From assembly GCA_963716525.1 (NCBI GenBank), contig OY970315.1, positions 3,844,001 to 3,908,000 on the forward strand: a stretch of 64,000 bases of DNA. The letters are read 5' to 3'. The stretch comes from JBBREP01 sp963716525. Lineage in GTDB: Bacteria > Actinomycetota > Acidimicrobiia > IMCC26256 > PALSA-610. The stretch's first letter is position 1. Every line of letters starts with the position of its first letter. The translations under genes were made by a program, and so were the position numbers. The notes under the pieces were generated by a model. The model was not told the DNA's origin and made no database searches. It worked only from the letters and a program-made list of their open reading frames with translations. Positions 1-8,890 of the stretch are shown here, in pieces.

Positions 1-1
1 G

Positions 2-580
2 TTCGGCAACGTGGTGTTCGACACGCTCGACCGGTCGTCGAGCATCACCGCGAGCATGCCGGGCCTGCTCGTGCTCGCCGCGATCGGCGCGGTGTTCGTG
101 GCGCACCGGCGCGGGTTGCTCGCGTGGGCGGTGGCGCCGGCGGCAATCGGGCTCACGGCCGGCACGGCGTTCGTGCTCACGATCGCGTACGTGACGAACC
201 GTTACCTCGCCGATTTCGTGCCGCCGCTCGTGGTGCTGTCGATTGCCGGCGTGCAGGGCATCGCGTCCACCCGACCGCGGCGCGCCCGTTCGGGGGACCT
301 GGGCCGCCTCGGAGTGGGCGCGCTCGTGGCGCTGTGCGCATTCGGTGCCTGGGCGTCGTTCGGTCTCGCGGTCGTGTACCAGCGGGATTTGCGGCCCCAG
401 GACCCCGGCTACGGCCGCGGCACCGGTGCATCCGCGGCGGCGACCGCTCCGGCGGTGACGGCCGCGCCGGCAACCGGCGTACGTCTCGCTCGCAACTCGC
501 CCACGAGCCAGGCGGCACCGATCGCGGCGAGCATCACGATCGACGGCTCGGCCGTGGCGCGCAGGCGCGTCTGGCCGTAG
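2..580 (+). CDS. C-terminal part of a multi-pass membrane protein (5' end outside window)
   Basis: The frame is open from the first bases of the window, so the start lies upstream. Four hydrophobic segments are visible, at about residues 20-36, 42-63, 71-88 and 105-127 of the visible part. The motif NRYLADFVPPLVVL resembles the last helices of polytopic glycosyltransferases of the GT-C type, but no catalytic part is in view. After about nucleotide 400 the translation becomes Ala/Thr/Pro-rich and runs antisense to the last 57 codons of the convergent gene, so the true end is probably near 400-410 and a stop may have been lost to an indel. Function is not known. It could be another glycosyltransferase, given the neighbours. 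Confidence 0.5.
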   Translation, partial: FGNVVFDTLDRSSSITASMPGLLVLAAIGAVFVAHRRGLLAWAVAPAAIGLTAGTAFVLTIAYVTNRYLADFVPPLVVLSIAGVQGIASTRPRRARSGDLGRLGVGALVALCAFGAWASFGLAVVYQRDLRPQDPGYGRGTGASAAATAPAVTAAPATGVRLARNSPTSQAAPIAASITIDGSAVARRRVWP

Positions 581-1902
581 GTGGCGGCCGCGACAGCCGT
601 CACCGAGATCGCGGGGACCACGAGGATCCAGAGCGCGCGGGCCTGGCGACGGCGCACCATGATCGTGGCACCGGCGATCGCGAGGAGGAGCAACGGGTAG
701 TAGGCCACGAGCCCGAGCACAGTGACCCACGCCTCGCGGCTCTCGCCCCGGTTGTAGGTGACCATGTCGACCGGGCGGTACAGGCTCCACGCACGGCCGA
801 CTCGCGCCGCGACGACCACCGGCAGCCGACCGAGGTGATCGCGCATGTACGTGATCGCCTTGTGGCGATACAGGTTCGAGATCTCGGACTGGTCGAGGTG
901 CCGGTGCGCCTTCGCCATCTCGGCCCCATCGAGACGCGCGCGAGCTCGGTGTCACCGTACGAGCACGGCGGGACGATCACCCACATTCCGAGCTGGGGGC
1001 CGTGGTATACGGGGTCGCAGTTCGAACCCGCGAGCGCAAGCCCGTCGTTCGTGGAGATGAGCACCCGATCGTGGAAGCGCCCCGCGTTGTACGCGTACCA
1101 CGGCGCGAGCACCACGACGCACGCCACCGCGGCAGCGGCGACCGCGGTCACGACGGCGCGGGGGCCGGCGGCGCGCGACCACCACGCGAGCGCGAGCACG
1201 AGCAACGGCGCGAGCACGAGCAGCTCGGCGCGCGCGAGCGCGGCGAACGCGCAGAGCGCGCCGACCGAGCGCGAACCGCCACGGGGACGGCCGTTCGCGG
1301 CACCACCACGCGGCGAGCAGCGTGAGGAGCACGCACGTGATCGCGACCGTCTCGGAGAACAGCAACCCGTCGTTCACCCACAGGTACGGGTAGAGCGCGG
1401 CGATGGCGCCTGCGACGATCGCGACCGTCGCGCCGGCGAACCGGCGGGTGAGCACGATGAGGAGGAACACGTTGAATGTGCCGAGCAGCGCCATGAAGTA
1501 GCGCTGCTCGCGCACGTGGTTGTGCACGACCGTGGTCGGCGTGAGGTGCGTCGAGTCGGCGACCGTCGAGAGCGGAAGGTGGTTGAACGCGAACGACACC
1601 CCGGCAAGCACGATCGCGGCGAGCGGAGGATGGTCGGCGGTTGCGACGCCGGGGTGGAACGCGTCCGTGAACCCCTTGCCCCGTGCGATCTGGTTCGCCG
1701 CGGCGTTGTAGTAGATCTGGTCGTTCGCCTTGCCCTGGCCCTCGCCGGTGCATTCCGAGTGGTACTCGCCCACCACCCGGCCGTGGTACGTGACCACGCA
1801 TGGTCCGGCCTTTGCGAACGTCACGTAGCTCAGACGCACGCCCGCGGCGACGACGAGGACGATCAGGACCGCATACGACCCGAGCGCGCACGTGGACCTC
1901 AC
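409..1902 (-). CDS. GT39-like membrane glycosyltransferase, two compensating frameshifts
   Basis: Polytopic membrane protein of about 497 residues, most like the ArnT/PMT family that moves sugars from a lipid carrier at the outer face of the membrane. The N-terminus has one helix followed by an extracytoplasmic stretch with DQIYYN, GKGFTDAF and DHPPLAAIVLAG, the usual GT39 arrangement, then repeated helices. The C-terminus (YGQTRLRATAEPSIVMLAA) also fits the family. The frame moves by an apparent 1-base insertion near 1262 and returns by an apparent 1-base deletion in a G4 run at 925-928; with both corrected the protein is continuous. Start is GTG at 1902, overlapping the stop of the upstream glycosyltransferase as GTGA, so the two are translationally coupled. 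Acceptor and donor are unknown. Confidence 0.7.
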
Positions 1903-3620
1903 TTCGGCGCGAGCTCTTCCAGTCCTGCCCCTCGGGGCGCGAGCCGCAGGCGAGCGGGGGTGCAGTAGGCGGGACTCGACGAACGCGTCAGCTTGGGCGC
2001 GAGCTCCTCGAGTCCTGCGTGCTCGAAGATGTTGGCGTCGGTGGCCACGAGCTCGGTGACGTGCCGTCCGGTGCGCTCGACGATGGAGTTGACGAACGGC
2101 GGGCACAGCGTGTCGTGGGTGATGTAGCCGGGGGAGGTCACGACGAAGATCCGCTGGTGGGGCCGGATACGCGCGACGGCCAGCGCGGCCGCGGCATCCG
2201 GGGTCGTCGCCTCGAGGCGCTTCTTGTAGTCGTACCAGTCGACGAGCGTCACGGTGTTCGAGTAGGGCTGGTCGAGCGGGTACGACACCTCCCGCAACGT
2301 ACGGCCGACGGCCGAGCGCGAGAGGATGCGGTGGGTGGAGGGACCCAGCTGGTCGGGGCAGTACACGACGAGGTCGCCGGGGTGGGCCGCGGCCTCGAGC
2401 GCAGCGGCGACCTGACCGGTCTGCGTGCGGCTCTCGTGCCAGTTGCGCACGCTCCCCGCGAAGCCGCACAGCACGAAGAACGCGAGCGTGACGTTGCGCA
2501 GCTTCGCGGTGGGCAGCACGGTGATGCCGCGTGCCACCACGAGCACGAACATCGGGAGCGCGGGCGCGGCGTAGCGCGGCTGGAAGCCGCTGTGCCCGAC
2601 CCAGGCGAGCGTGGCACCGAGCGCGAGCGCGCCGAGCCCGACCGCGCCCTCCCAGATCACTGCGCCCTCGCCGTGGCCCGTGAGCTCGACCGCGAGGTGG
2701 TTCGTGCCGTGGCCCAACGTGCCGATGGCGAGCAGCACCACCGCCACGTAGACGAGCAGCCAACCCTCGGAGTGCAGTCCGCCCGCGAACTCCAGGATCG
2801 ACTGCCCCACGGGGCCGGTCGGGAACTGCGGGTTCGCCCACGGCGTGCCGGTGTGGCGTGACTGCTCGAGAAACGTCGGCAGCCAGGCGGCGAACGTCGC
2901 CGCGCCGAGCACCACTGCGGCAAGCGTCGACCATGCGTTGGCGCGCAGCTCGCCGCGCGCCCGCCAGGCCACGAGGAGCAGCACGAGCCCGACCACGGCT
3001 ACGAGCGACAAGCACCAGTACTGCGACCAGACGAGCGCCGCGCTCAGCAACGCCACGACGAGCAGGCGGTCCCACGTGCGCCGCTCGAGGGCCCGCCGGA
3101 CCGCGAGGATGCCGGCGAACACGAGGAACGACTCCATGCCGTACATGCGGTTCTCGGTGGCGTAGCGCACCGCGAACGGGTTCAGCGCGAGCACGAGCAC
3201 GGCGGTCCAGGCGAGGCGATCGCCGCCGAGCCGCCGGCCGCACAGCCACGCGAGCGGCAGCGACAGCACACCGAACACGCCGCTCAGCGCACGCACGGCC
3301 ACATCCGACGTGCCGAACCAGTCGGTCCAGAAGTGGAGCAGCCAGTAGTAGAGCGGCGGCGCGCCGTCGTGTTTGAGCCAAGGCCCGATGTCGCCGAGCT
3401 TGAGCCGGGCGACGTTCACCGTCAGTGCCTCGTCGAGCCACAGGTCCGAGCGCGACGCGAAGCGGAACACGAGCCCGAGCAGGAGCACGACGCCGACCGC
3501 GGCCGCGGCGACCACCGGCCTGCGGTTGCGCCCGCCGTCACCGGTGGCGGGCTCGGCCGGTGTGCCGGCCCGGGCCCTCGCCGCTCGCGCACTGAGAGGT
3601 ACCACGCGCGGCTCGGTCAC
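1899..3620 (-). CDS. GT39-family (PMT_2-like) membrane glycosyltransferase
   Basis: A 573-residue polytopic protein. After a charged N-terminus the first helix (about 35-55) is followed by SRSDLWLDEALT, the acidic D-E loop that in GT39 enzymes faces the periplasm and holds catalytic carboxylates. HDGAPPLYYWLLHFW and ATENRMYGMESF are also typical of the family. Ten or more helices lead to a soluble C-terminal domain from about residue 400 (DLVVYCPDQLGPSTHRI). The expected role is transfer of a sugar from polyprenyl-phosphate to a surface glycan or protein. The C-terminus contains GLEELAPK twice, 30 residues apart. It heads a two-gene unit with the downstream glycosyltransferase through a GTGA overlap. 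Confidence 0.8.
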   Translation of the reverse strand: MTEPRVVPLSARAARARAGTPAEPATGDGGRNRRPVVAAAAVGVVLLLGLVFRFASRSDLWLDEALTVNVARLKLGDIGPWLKHDGAPPLYYWLLHFWTDWFGTSDVAVRALSGVFGVLSLPLAWLCGRRLGGDRLAWTAVLVLALNPFAVRYATENRMYGMESFLVFAGILAVRRALERRTWDRLLVVALLSAALVWSQYWCLSLVAVVGLVLLLVAWRARGELRANAWSTLAAVVLGAATFAAWLPTFLEQSRHTGTPWANPQFPTGPVGQSILEFAGGLHSEGWLLVYVAVVLLAIGTLGHGTNHLAVELTGHGEGAVIWEGAVGLGALALGATLAWVGHSGFQPRYAAPALPMFVLVVARGITVLPTAKLRNVTLAFFVLCGFAGSVRNWHESRTQTGQVAAALEAAAHPGDLVVYCPDQLGPSTHRILSRSAVGRTLREVSYPLDQPYSNTVTLVDWYDYKKRLEATTPDAAAALAVARIRPHQRIFVVTSPGYITHDTLCPPFVNSIVERTGRHVTELVATDANIFEHAGLEELAPKLTRSSSPAYCTPARLRLAPRGAGLEELAPK

Positions 3621-3684
3621 GGGCGGTGAGGTTACCGACGCGTTCGCGGCGGTCCCGTCATGGGGACGACCGCGCCCGTTCCTC

Positions 3685-4659
3685 TCACGAGAGGTTCGGC
3701 ACGACCTCCGCCATGAAGCGCTCGAGGCTCTCCGAGCTCGGATAGTCGCGGAACCACAGGACCACCTCGCCGCACCCCGCGGCGATGAACCCGCGCAGCT
3801 GGTCGGTCACCTGCTCGACGGTGCCGACCAGGTTGGCGGCCACGTACTCGTCGTGCGGCGTGGTCCCCGAGAGGCTGCCACCGCCGGGCGACTCCAGCCA
3901 CTTCATCAGGTCGGCTTCAGAGTCGAAGAGCCGGCAATCGGGTCCGTGCGTACGCACGATCGAATCGAAGTCGCGACCGAGATCCGCGCAGTGCTGCGCG
4001 AGCACCCTGCTCTTGTGCTCGAACACGGGCAGGCCTACCTGCCAGTTCGTGTGGGTCGCGTGCTTCGCCGCGATACGCAACGTCTTGCGCTCGCCTCCCC
4101 CACCGACCCAGATCGGTGGCGGGCTCTGGAGCGGCTTCGGATCGCAGTACGCGCCGTCGAAGGCGAAGTGCTTGCCCGTGAACGACACCGTCTCCTCCGA
4201 CCACATCCGCCGGATCACCTCGAGGCTCTCGTCGAGGATCGCGAGGCGGGTGCCCGGCGAGGGGAAGTCGTAGCCGTACGCCTCGTACTCGCGCTTGTAC
4301 CAGCCCGCGCCGATACCGAACACGAGCCGGCCGCCCGACAGCACGTCGACGCAGGCCGCGGTCTTGGCGAGCAGCCCGGGGTTGCGGTAGGCCGCGCACG
4401 TGACGAGCTGACCCAGGCCGGCGCGCGTGGTGTGCTGCGCAATCGCCGCGAGCATCGTGAATGCCTCGAACACGTGCGTCGGCTCGCGGCGCGGGACCGT
4501 CTCGACATGGTCGTACACCCAGAGGTGGTCGTAGCCGACCTGTTCGGCGAGCTGCGCGATCTCCTTGCTGCGCGCCCATGCGCTCGCCGCGTCGACGCCG
4601 GTGTACTCCAGCTTCCAACCCTGGGGTACGAAGGCCCCGACCTTCAAGCGCGCGGTCAC
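3685..4659 (-). CDS. LLM-class F420-dependent oxidoreductase
   Basis: A 324-residue TIM-barrel luciferase-like monooxygenase family protein. Supporting motifs are GYDHLWVYDHVETVP near the N-terminus, SGGRLVFGIGAGWYKREY in the middle and PPPIWVGGGGERKTLRIAA for the phosphate-binding region. In actinobacteria this subgroup mostly uses coenzyme F420 for hydride transfer; the substrate cannot be read from the sequence. The GTG start at 4659 overlaps the stop of the VOC gene as GTGA, which fixes the start and implies coupled translation. A functional link with the VOC protein and the alcohol dehydrogenase upstream is likely, perhaps in breakdown of a small organic compound, but this is inference. 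Confidence 0.85.
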   Translation of the reverse strand: MTARLKVGAFVPQGWKLEYTGVDAASAWARSKEIAQLAEQVGYDHLWVYDHVETVPRREPTHVFEAFTMLAAIAQHTTRAGLGQLVTCAAYRNPGLLAKTAACVDVLSGGRLVFGIGAGWYKREYEAYGYDFPSPGTRLAILDESLEVIRRMWSEETVSFTGKHFAFDGAYCDPKPLQSPPPIWVGGGGERKTLRIAAKHATHTNWQVGLPVFEHKSRVLAQHCADLGRDFDSIVRTHGPDCRLFDSEADLMKWLESPGGGSLSGTTPHDEYVAANLVGTVEQVTDQLRGFIAAGCGEVVLWFRDYPSSESLERFMAEVVPNLS

Positions 4660-5108
4660 GCGTTCCGCTCCCAGTCCTTGTCCCACCATTGGATCTCCAC
4701 CATCATCGGCAGCAGATAGCCGACGTAGCACGCAGTGATCCCGATCGTGCCGTAGTCGTCGCGGTGCTTGTCGATGATGTCGACACGGTCGTCCTGCTCC
4801 TGGTACGCCTTCGCCCGGTCGAGGATCGCGTCGAGCTCGGCCTCGGTCGCCACCGAGAAGCCGTAGTGGTCGAGGCGGGGGCACTGCATCGCGTGCTCGT
4901 CGCCGTGGAGGAACACGAACTGCTCGAGCGAGTAGGTCTGGAACACGAGTCGCTTCGATTCCACGTCCATCATCTCGAGGTGCCGCCAGCCGAACACCTC
5001 CGGGTAGAACGCGCGCAGCGGTGCGCTGCCCTCGGCCGTCAACATCGAAGGCGGCACACTCATCGCCACGTGGTTGAAGTGCGGCGGGCGCGTAGGCACG
5101 GCAGTCAT
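4656..5108 (-). CDS. VOC (glyoxalase/bleomycin-resistance fold) family protein
   Basis: A 150-residue protein with the spacing of a single VOC module: FNHVAMSVP at the start, FYPEVFGWRHLEM, LDHYGFSV and ITACYVGYLLPMMVEIQWW at the end. The family includes glyoxalases, extradiol dioxygenases, epimerases and antibiotic-binding proteins, using a divalent metal held by His/Glu. Candidate ligands here are the N-terminal His, the His of LDHYG and the Glu of MVEIQWW. The substrate is unknown. It lies 28 bp downstream of the zinc alcohol dehydrogenase and overlaps the LLM gene, so the three are probably one transcript. Confidence 0.75.
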   Translation of the reverse strand: MTAVPTRPPHFNHVAMSVPPSMLTAEGSAPLRAFYPEVFGWRHLEMMDVESKRLVFQTYSLEQFVFLHGDEHAMQCPRLDHYGFSVATEAELDAILDRAKAYQEQDDRVDIIDKHRDDYGTIGITACYVGYLLPMMVEIQWWDKDWERNA

Positions 5109-5136
5109 GTCGAAGTCCTTCCTCGTCGCGACCGGG

Positions 5137-6188
5137 TCAACCCGGCCGCCGGGCCGCCGCGTGCAACGGCACGACCATCACCTTCGCGGCAAGCTCGCCG
5201 TCGTTCAGCGCGACGCACGCGTCCACGAGCGCCTCCAGACCGACGTCGTCGGGCTCGACGAGTACGTCGAGCGGGAGCCTCCCCGACGCGAGCAGATCGA
5301 GCGCGCGGGGAAGCCGTCGTGGTCGTACACGAAGCTGCCCGTGATCACGAGCTCGTTCAGCAGGATGCGGTTCGAGTCGAACTTCGGCTTGCTGATGCCT
5401 GCGCCGACGAGCACGAGCATGCCCGCCCGCTTCAGCTGCCCGAGCGCCGACTCGATCGCGGCCTTGTGACCGCTGCACTCGAGCACCACGTCGAACGGTT
5501 CGGCCACGAGATCGTGCGGCATCGCCGGCGTCTCCAGCGTGTCGGGCGTGACCGTACGTGCGCCGAGGCGCTCGCACAGCGCCCGGCGCCGCTCGTGCGG
5601 CTCGCTCACCACGATGTCGGACACGCCCTCGGCACGCAGCGCCGCCACCGAGAGGAACCCGATCGGGCCCCCGCCGGTCACGAGGTACCGCCGCGCCGGA
5701 TCGGCGCCGCCGCTGCGTGTGATGCCGTGCAGCGCCACCGCGAGCGGCTCCACCAGTGCGGCATGCCGCAACTCGAGGTTCTCCGGCACCCGCAGGATCT
5801 GGTCGGCGCGCATCTTCTTGTAGCGGGCGAACGCGCCGGTCCAGCCTTCGCCGTCGGCACCGACCCGACCCCGCTCGAGGCACAGCGACGGCCGCTGCGC
5901 CAGGCAGTACTCGCAGCGCCCGCAGCGCGGCGTCGGGCCGCCCACCACCCGGTCGCCCACCCGCCACTCGGCGACCTCGCCACCCACCGCGACGACGGTT
6001 CCCGAGAACTCGTGACCCTCGACGGTTCCCGGCGTGCCCGCCCCCGGCCAGTGGACGACGAAGTGCAGGTCGCTCCCGCAAATGCCGCAGTGGCTCACCT
6101 CGAGCAGCACGTCGCGGGGGCCGAGCGACGGGGTGGGCAATTCCTCGACCGTGACGTCGCGGATGCCCTGGAAGACGGCCGCGGGCAT
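5137..6188 (-). CDS. Zinc-dependent MDR alcohol dehydrogenase, one frameshift
   Basis: Medium-chain dehydrogenase of about 350 residues in the sorbitol/threonine dehydrogenase branch. Seen: catalytic zinc ligands C34 in HCGICGSD and H59-E60 in VEGHEFSG; four structural-zinc cysteines at 89, 92, 95 and 103; and the Rossmann motif VTGGGPIGFLS. It should oxidise a secondary alcohol or polyol with NAD(P). Near 5310 the frame breaks at a C4/G4 run; adding one base restores the C-terminus ending AAKVMVVPLHAAARRPG. Start is taken at the ATG 6188 because the family normally begins MPAAVFQG; GTG codons up to 6263 are alternatives. First gene of the unit leading to the VOC and LLM genes. Confidence 0.8.
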
Positions 6189-6264
6189 CGTGACCGGAAT
6201 CACAGGAGCGGCGGTGGGGTGGGATTCGGGCACGACCGGCACTGTGGACCGCACCTGACGCACA

Positions 6265-6296
6265 CGTCAAGTAGGGCCTGCTCGGCGTCAAGTAGG
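6265..6296. repeat. Paired 11-bp direct repeat in the divergent promoter region
   Basis: CGTCAAGTAGG occurs at 6265-6275 and again at 6286-6296, 21 bp apart, which puts both copies on the same face of the helix. The second copy is followed by GCCC, and GGGCCT (6274-6279) can pair with AGGCCC (6294-6299). The position between the divergent alcohol dehydrogenase and FG-GAP genes suggests an operator, but no regulator is identified. Confidence 0.35.
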
Positions 6297-6369
6297 CCCC
6301 ATCCACGTTCCGATGGACAATCCAGGCCCACGCGGGCCGGTAGGTTGGATCGCCTCCCACGGCGACCCC

Positions 6370-6377
6370 AGGAGGGG
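6370..6377 (+). promoter_or_regulatory. Strong ribosome-binding site deciding a GTG start
   Basis: AGGAGGGG ends five bases before GTG 6383. It sets the start of the FG-GAP gene in a reading frame different from the one that encodes most of the protein, which is direct support for a frameshift inside that gene. Confidence 0.75.
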
Positions 6378-6382
6378 AACAA

Positions 6383-8033
6383 GTGCCTCGTGGTCTGACG
6401 GATCGTGGTGCCATGCACACCGAGCGCGCGGGTCGCCGCGCGAGCCGTCGCGCCCGCTCGGGCGCCGGGTCACGCCGACCCGGCCCGCGGGCGGGGATCG
6501 CCGGCCTGCTCGGCGTCGCGCTGCTCGGGGCGGGCCCGCTCGCGGCGGGCAGCACCGCGGCGGGCGCGGTGGCGCCGCCCGCCTGGGCCGCGGCATCGGC
6601 CGGTGTCGCCCGCGCCCCGCGCGCCGCTCGGCGCGCATCCCGAAGCGGCGGCGCCCGCGGCCTCCAACCCGAACATCTGCTGGAGCCAGAGCGAGAGCGA
6701 TCCGGCGGGCGACGCGAGCACGCTCGACATGGCGTCGGCCACCCTCCAATACGACTGCGCGTCAAAGCTCATCACGTTGAGCGCCCGCACCGTCGCGCCG
6801 TTCGCCACACCCGCGGTACACGACTTCTTCGGCGCCTTCGACACCGATGCCAACTCGTCGACGGGCTGCGGCGGCTCCGACCTCTACGCCGATGCCGCGT
6901 GGGTGCAGTCGCGCAACGAGATGCTCGCCGCGATCTTCACGGTGGCCAACTGCTCGTCGCAGCCGACGTTGCAGGAGTGGCTCACGGCGAAACGCAGCGA
7001 CTCGTACCACCTGTCGCTGTCGTTCGACCCGTCGTCGTACTTCTCACATCTCAGCAGCTTCCGCTGGAACGTGTTCATGGCACCCGACCCCGACAACTTC
7101 GACGTGCTCGGCAGCGGCAACCTGTTCGCGGCGTCGATCCCGAACTTCCCGCCCTCGGGAAGTGCGGCGTTCGCGCAGCACTCGGCCTCGCAGGTGGGTG
7201 GCGGCTTCACTGCGATGATCCCCGGACAGTTCGCCGGCAACGCGGCCACCGACGTGCTCCTGTACCGCGCCGGCCGGGGCGCCGACGCGCTCTGGACGAA
7301 CGACGGCACGGGCCAGTTCACGAGCACACCGCTCACGATCAACGGCACGTACACCCAGATCGTGCCGGGCGACTTCAACCACGACGGCCACACCGACCTG
7401 CTCTTCTACCTCGCCGGCCCGAAGCAGGACTTCATCTGGTACGGCAACGGCTCGGGGGGCTTTACCAGCCATCCGTTCACGATCAACGGCGGCTACGTGA
7501 TCGTGCCCGGCGACTTCAACGGTGACGGCTACAGCGATCTCTTGTTCTATGCCGCGGGGCGGGCGCACGACTTCATCTGGACGTTCCACAACGGCGGCTA
7601 CACGAGCCGCGGCTTCACGATCAACGGCCGCTACGCGATCACCCCCGGCGACGTCACCGGCGACGGCCGCACCGACCTGCTGTTCTACGCGGCGGGCACC
7701 GCACCCGACTACGTCTGGAACGCGCACGCAGTCGGCAGCGGGGTGGAGTTCGGATCGCACGCGTACCCGGTCAACAGCGTGTACACCCACGTGTACGCGG
7801 GCGACTTCGACGGCGACGGCCACGACGATCTGTTCTTCTGGAGCCGGGGGTGGGGCCGCGACTCGCTCCTGCGCGGCACGGGTGCCGCGCCGTTCGTCAC
7901 CCCCGGCGCGCAGATCACGATCAACGAGTTCTACAACGTGATCCTCGTCGGCGACTTCAACAACGACGGCAAGGCCGATCTGTTCCTCGTGCAGTACGGC
8001 AGTGGCACCGACGTGCTGTGGGAAGGGAAATAG
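6383..8033 (+). CDS. Secreted FG-GAP/VCBS repeat protein (beta-propeller), one frameshift
   Basis: About 549 residues. An Arg-rich start is followed by a signal peptide (IAGLLGVALLGAGPLAAG, cleavage near AWAAASA) read in the frame of GTG 6383; the mature part is read in the next frame, and a single extra base between about 6605 and 6655 joins them. Residues from about 85 to 260 form an N-terminal domain of unknown type. The rest has six repeats of about 50 residues, each with a PGDFN-x-DGxxDLLFY type motif; DFNHDGHTD, DFNGDGYSD, DVTGDGRTD, DFDGDGHDD and DFNNDGKAD are Ca2+-binding loops, while the first repeat is degenerate. This predicts a seven- or six-bladed extracellular propeller for ligand or matrix binding. 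No catalytic domain is recognised. Confidence 0.8.
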
Positions 8034-8034
8034 C

Positions 8035-8823
8035 TCAGCCGAAGCGAGCGTCGACACGCGTGTCGACGCTCGGTGCGTCGCCCGCGAGGGCCCAGAGGTA
8101 GTACATCGTGCAGCCGGGTGCGGCCACCACGGGATGGTGGCCACCACGGATGCGCACGATGTCGCCGTCGCGCACGACGCGTGGCTGATCGCCGTCGCTC
8201 CGGCACGCGTCCTCGCCCACGTCGACGTGCACGCCGAAGCCCTGCGCGGGCGCGAAACGGTAGAGGTAGATCTCCTCGTGCGCGTGCGCGTGCGGCGGCC
8301 AGCTCGACCACCCGCCGGGCGGGTTGAGCGTCTCCCCCACGATCAGCGGACCCCGATCGACATACGTGCGCACGTGGCGCGCCGTGACACCCTCGCCCCG
8401 CGCCTCGCTGGCCACCGAGCCCGCAGGGACAACCCGGGTGGCGCCGCCGTCGACGTCCGCGGTAGCCGCGGTCCACACGCACGTGGCGCGCAACGACGCG
8501 CCGCGAGTGGAGAACGTGGCGCCCGGCGCGAGGAACGCCGACCAGCCCGGCGCCGAGAACACGTCGGCCCGGGCCGCGACGTCGTGGTGTGCCGTGCCGT
8601 CGATCACCGCCGCGGCGCCGCGGTCGCTCGGATCGGTGGACTCGACGAGCAACCATGCGTACTCGTCGCCGAGCTCACCGTCGACCGGGCCATGCAACCG
8701 CCGTGTGCCGATACGACCGTCGCCACCCGCGTCGAGCAACTCGACGACCGAGCCACCGGCGCGCGCGACCGTCCTCACCGCGTCCTCATCGCATAGCGCG
8801 CCCGGCCGCGTGGCGCGCCCCAC
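8035..8823 (-). CDS. iolB: 5-deoxy-glucuronate isomerase (IolB/KduI-family cupin)
   Basis: A 262-residue bicupin. The hallmark GETLNPPGGWSSWPPHAHAH begins at residue 163, followed by EEIYLYRF; His178, His180 and Glu184 are the expected metal ligands. GGHHPVVAAPGCTMYYLWAL matches the C-terminal IolB signature. IolB converts 5-deoxy-glucuronate to 5-dehydro-2-deoxy-gluconate in myo-inositol breakdown. No iolC, iolD, iolE or iolG is visible in the window, so the role is from family only. A GTG at 8823 is used; the internal GTG near 8778 (VRTVARAGG) is an alternative. It ends one base past the convergent FG-GAP gene, and its last codons contain a 28-bp palindrome. Confidence 0.8.
   Translation of the reverse strand: MGRATRPGALCDEDAVRTVARAGGSVVELLDAGGDGRIGTRRLHGPVDGELGDEYAWLLVESTDPSDRGAAAVIDGTAHHDVAARADVFSAPGWSAFLAPGATFSTRGASLRATCVWTAATADVDGGATRVVPAGSVASEARGEGVTARHVRTYVDRGPLIVGETLNPPGGWSSWPPHAHAHEEIYLYRFAPAQGFGVHVDVGEDACRSDGDQPRVVRDGDIVRIRGGHHPVVAAPGCTMYYLWALAGDAPSVDTRVDARFG
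8045..8072. terminator. 28-bp perfect palindrome at a convergent gene end
   Basis: CGAGCGTCGACACG at 8045-8058 is followed directly by its exact reverse complement at 8059-8072. As RNA it folds into a 12-bp stem with a CGCG loop. It lies 12 bp past the stop of the FG-GAP gene and inside the last codons of iolB, so it can act as a terminator for the plus-strand transcript. No T-run follows on either strand. Confidence 0.55.
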
Positions 8824-8890
8824 TCGCAGCCGTGACCCGCCTCATCCGAGGCACCCTATGCTGACGCGCAGCGAGCAAGAGGGAGGCGCC

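Noticed and set aside
4461..6398. Plus-strand open frame of 645 codons opposite the LLM, VOC and alcohol dehydrogenase genes
   Set aside because: Antisense shadow; the minus-strand genes have catalytic motifs and proper starts.
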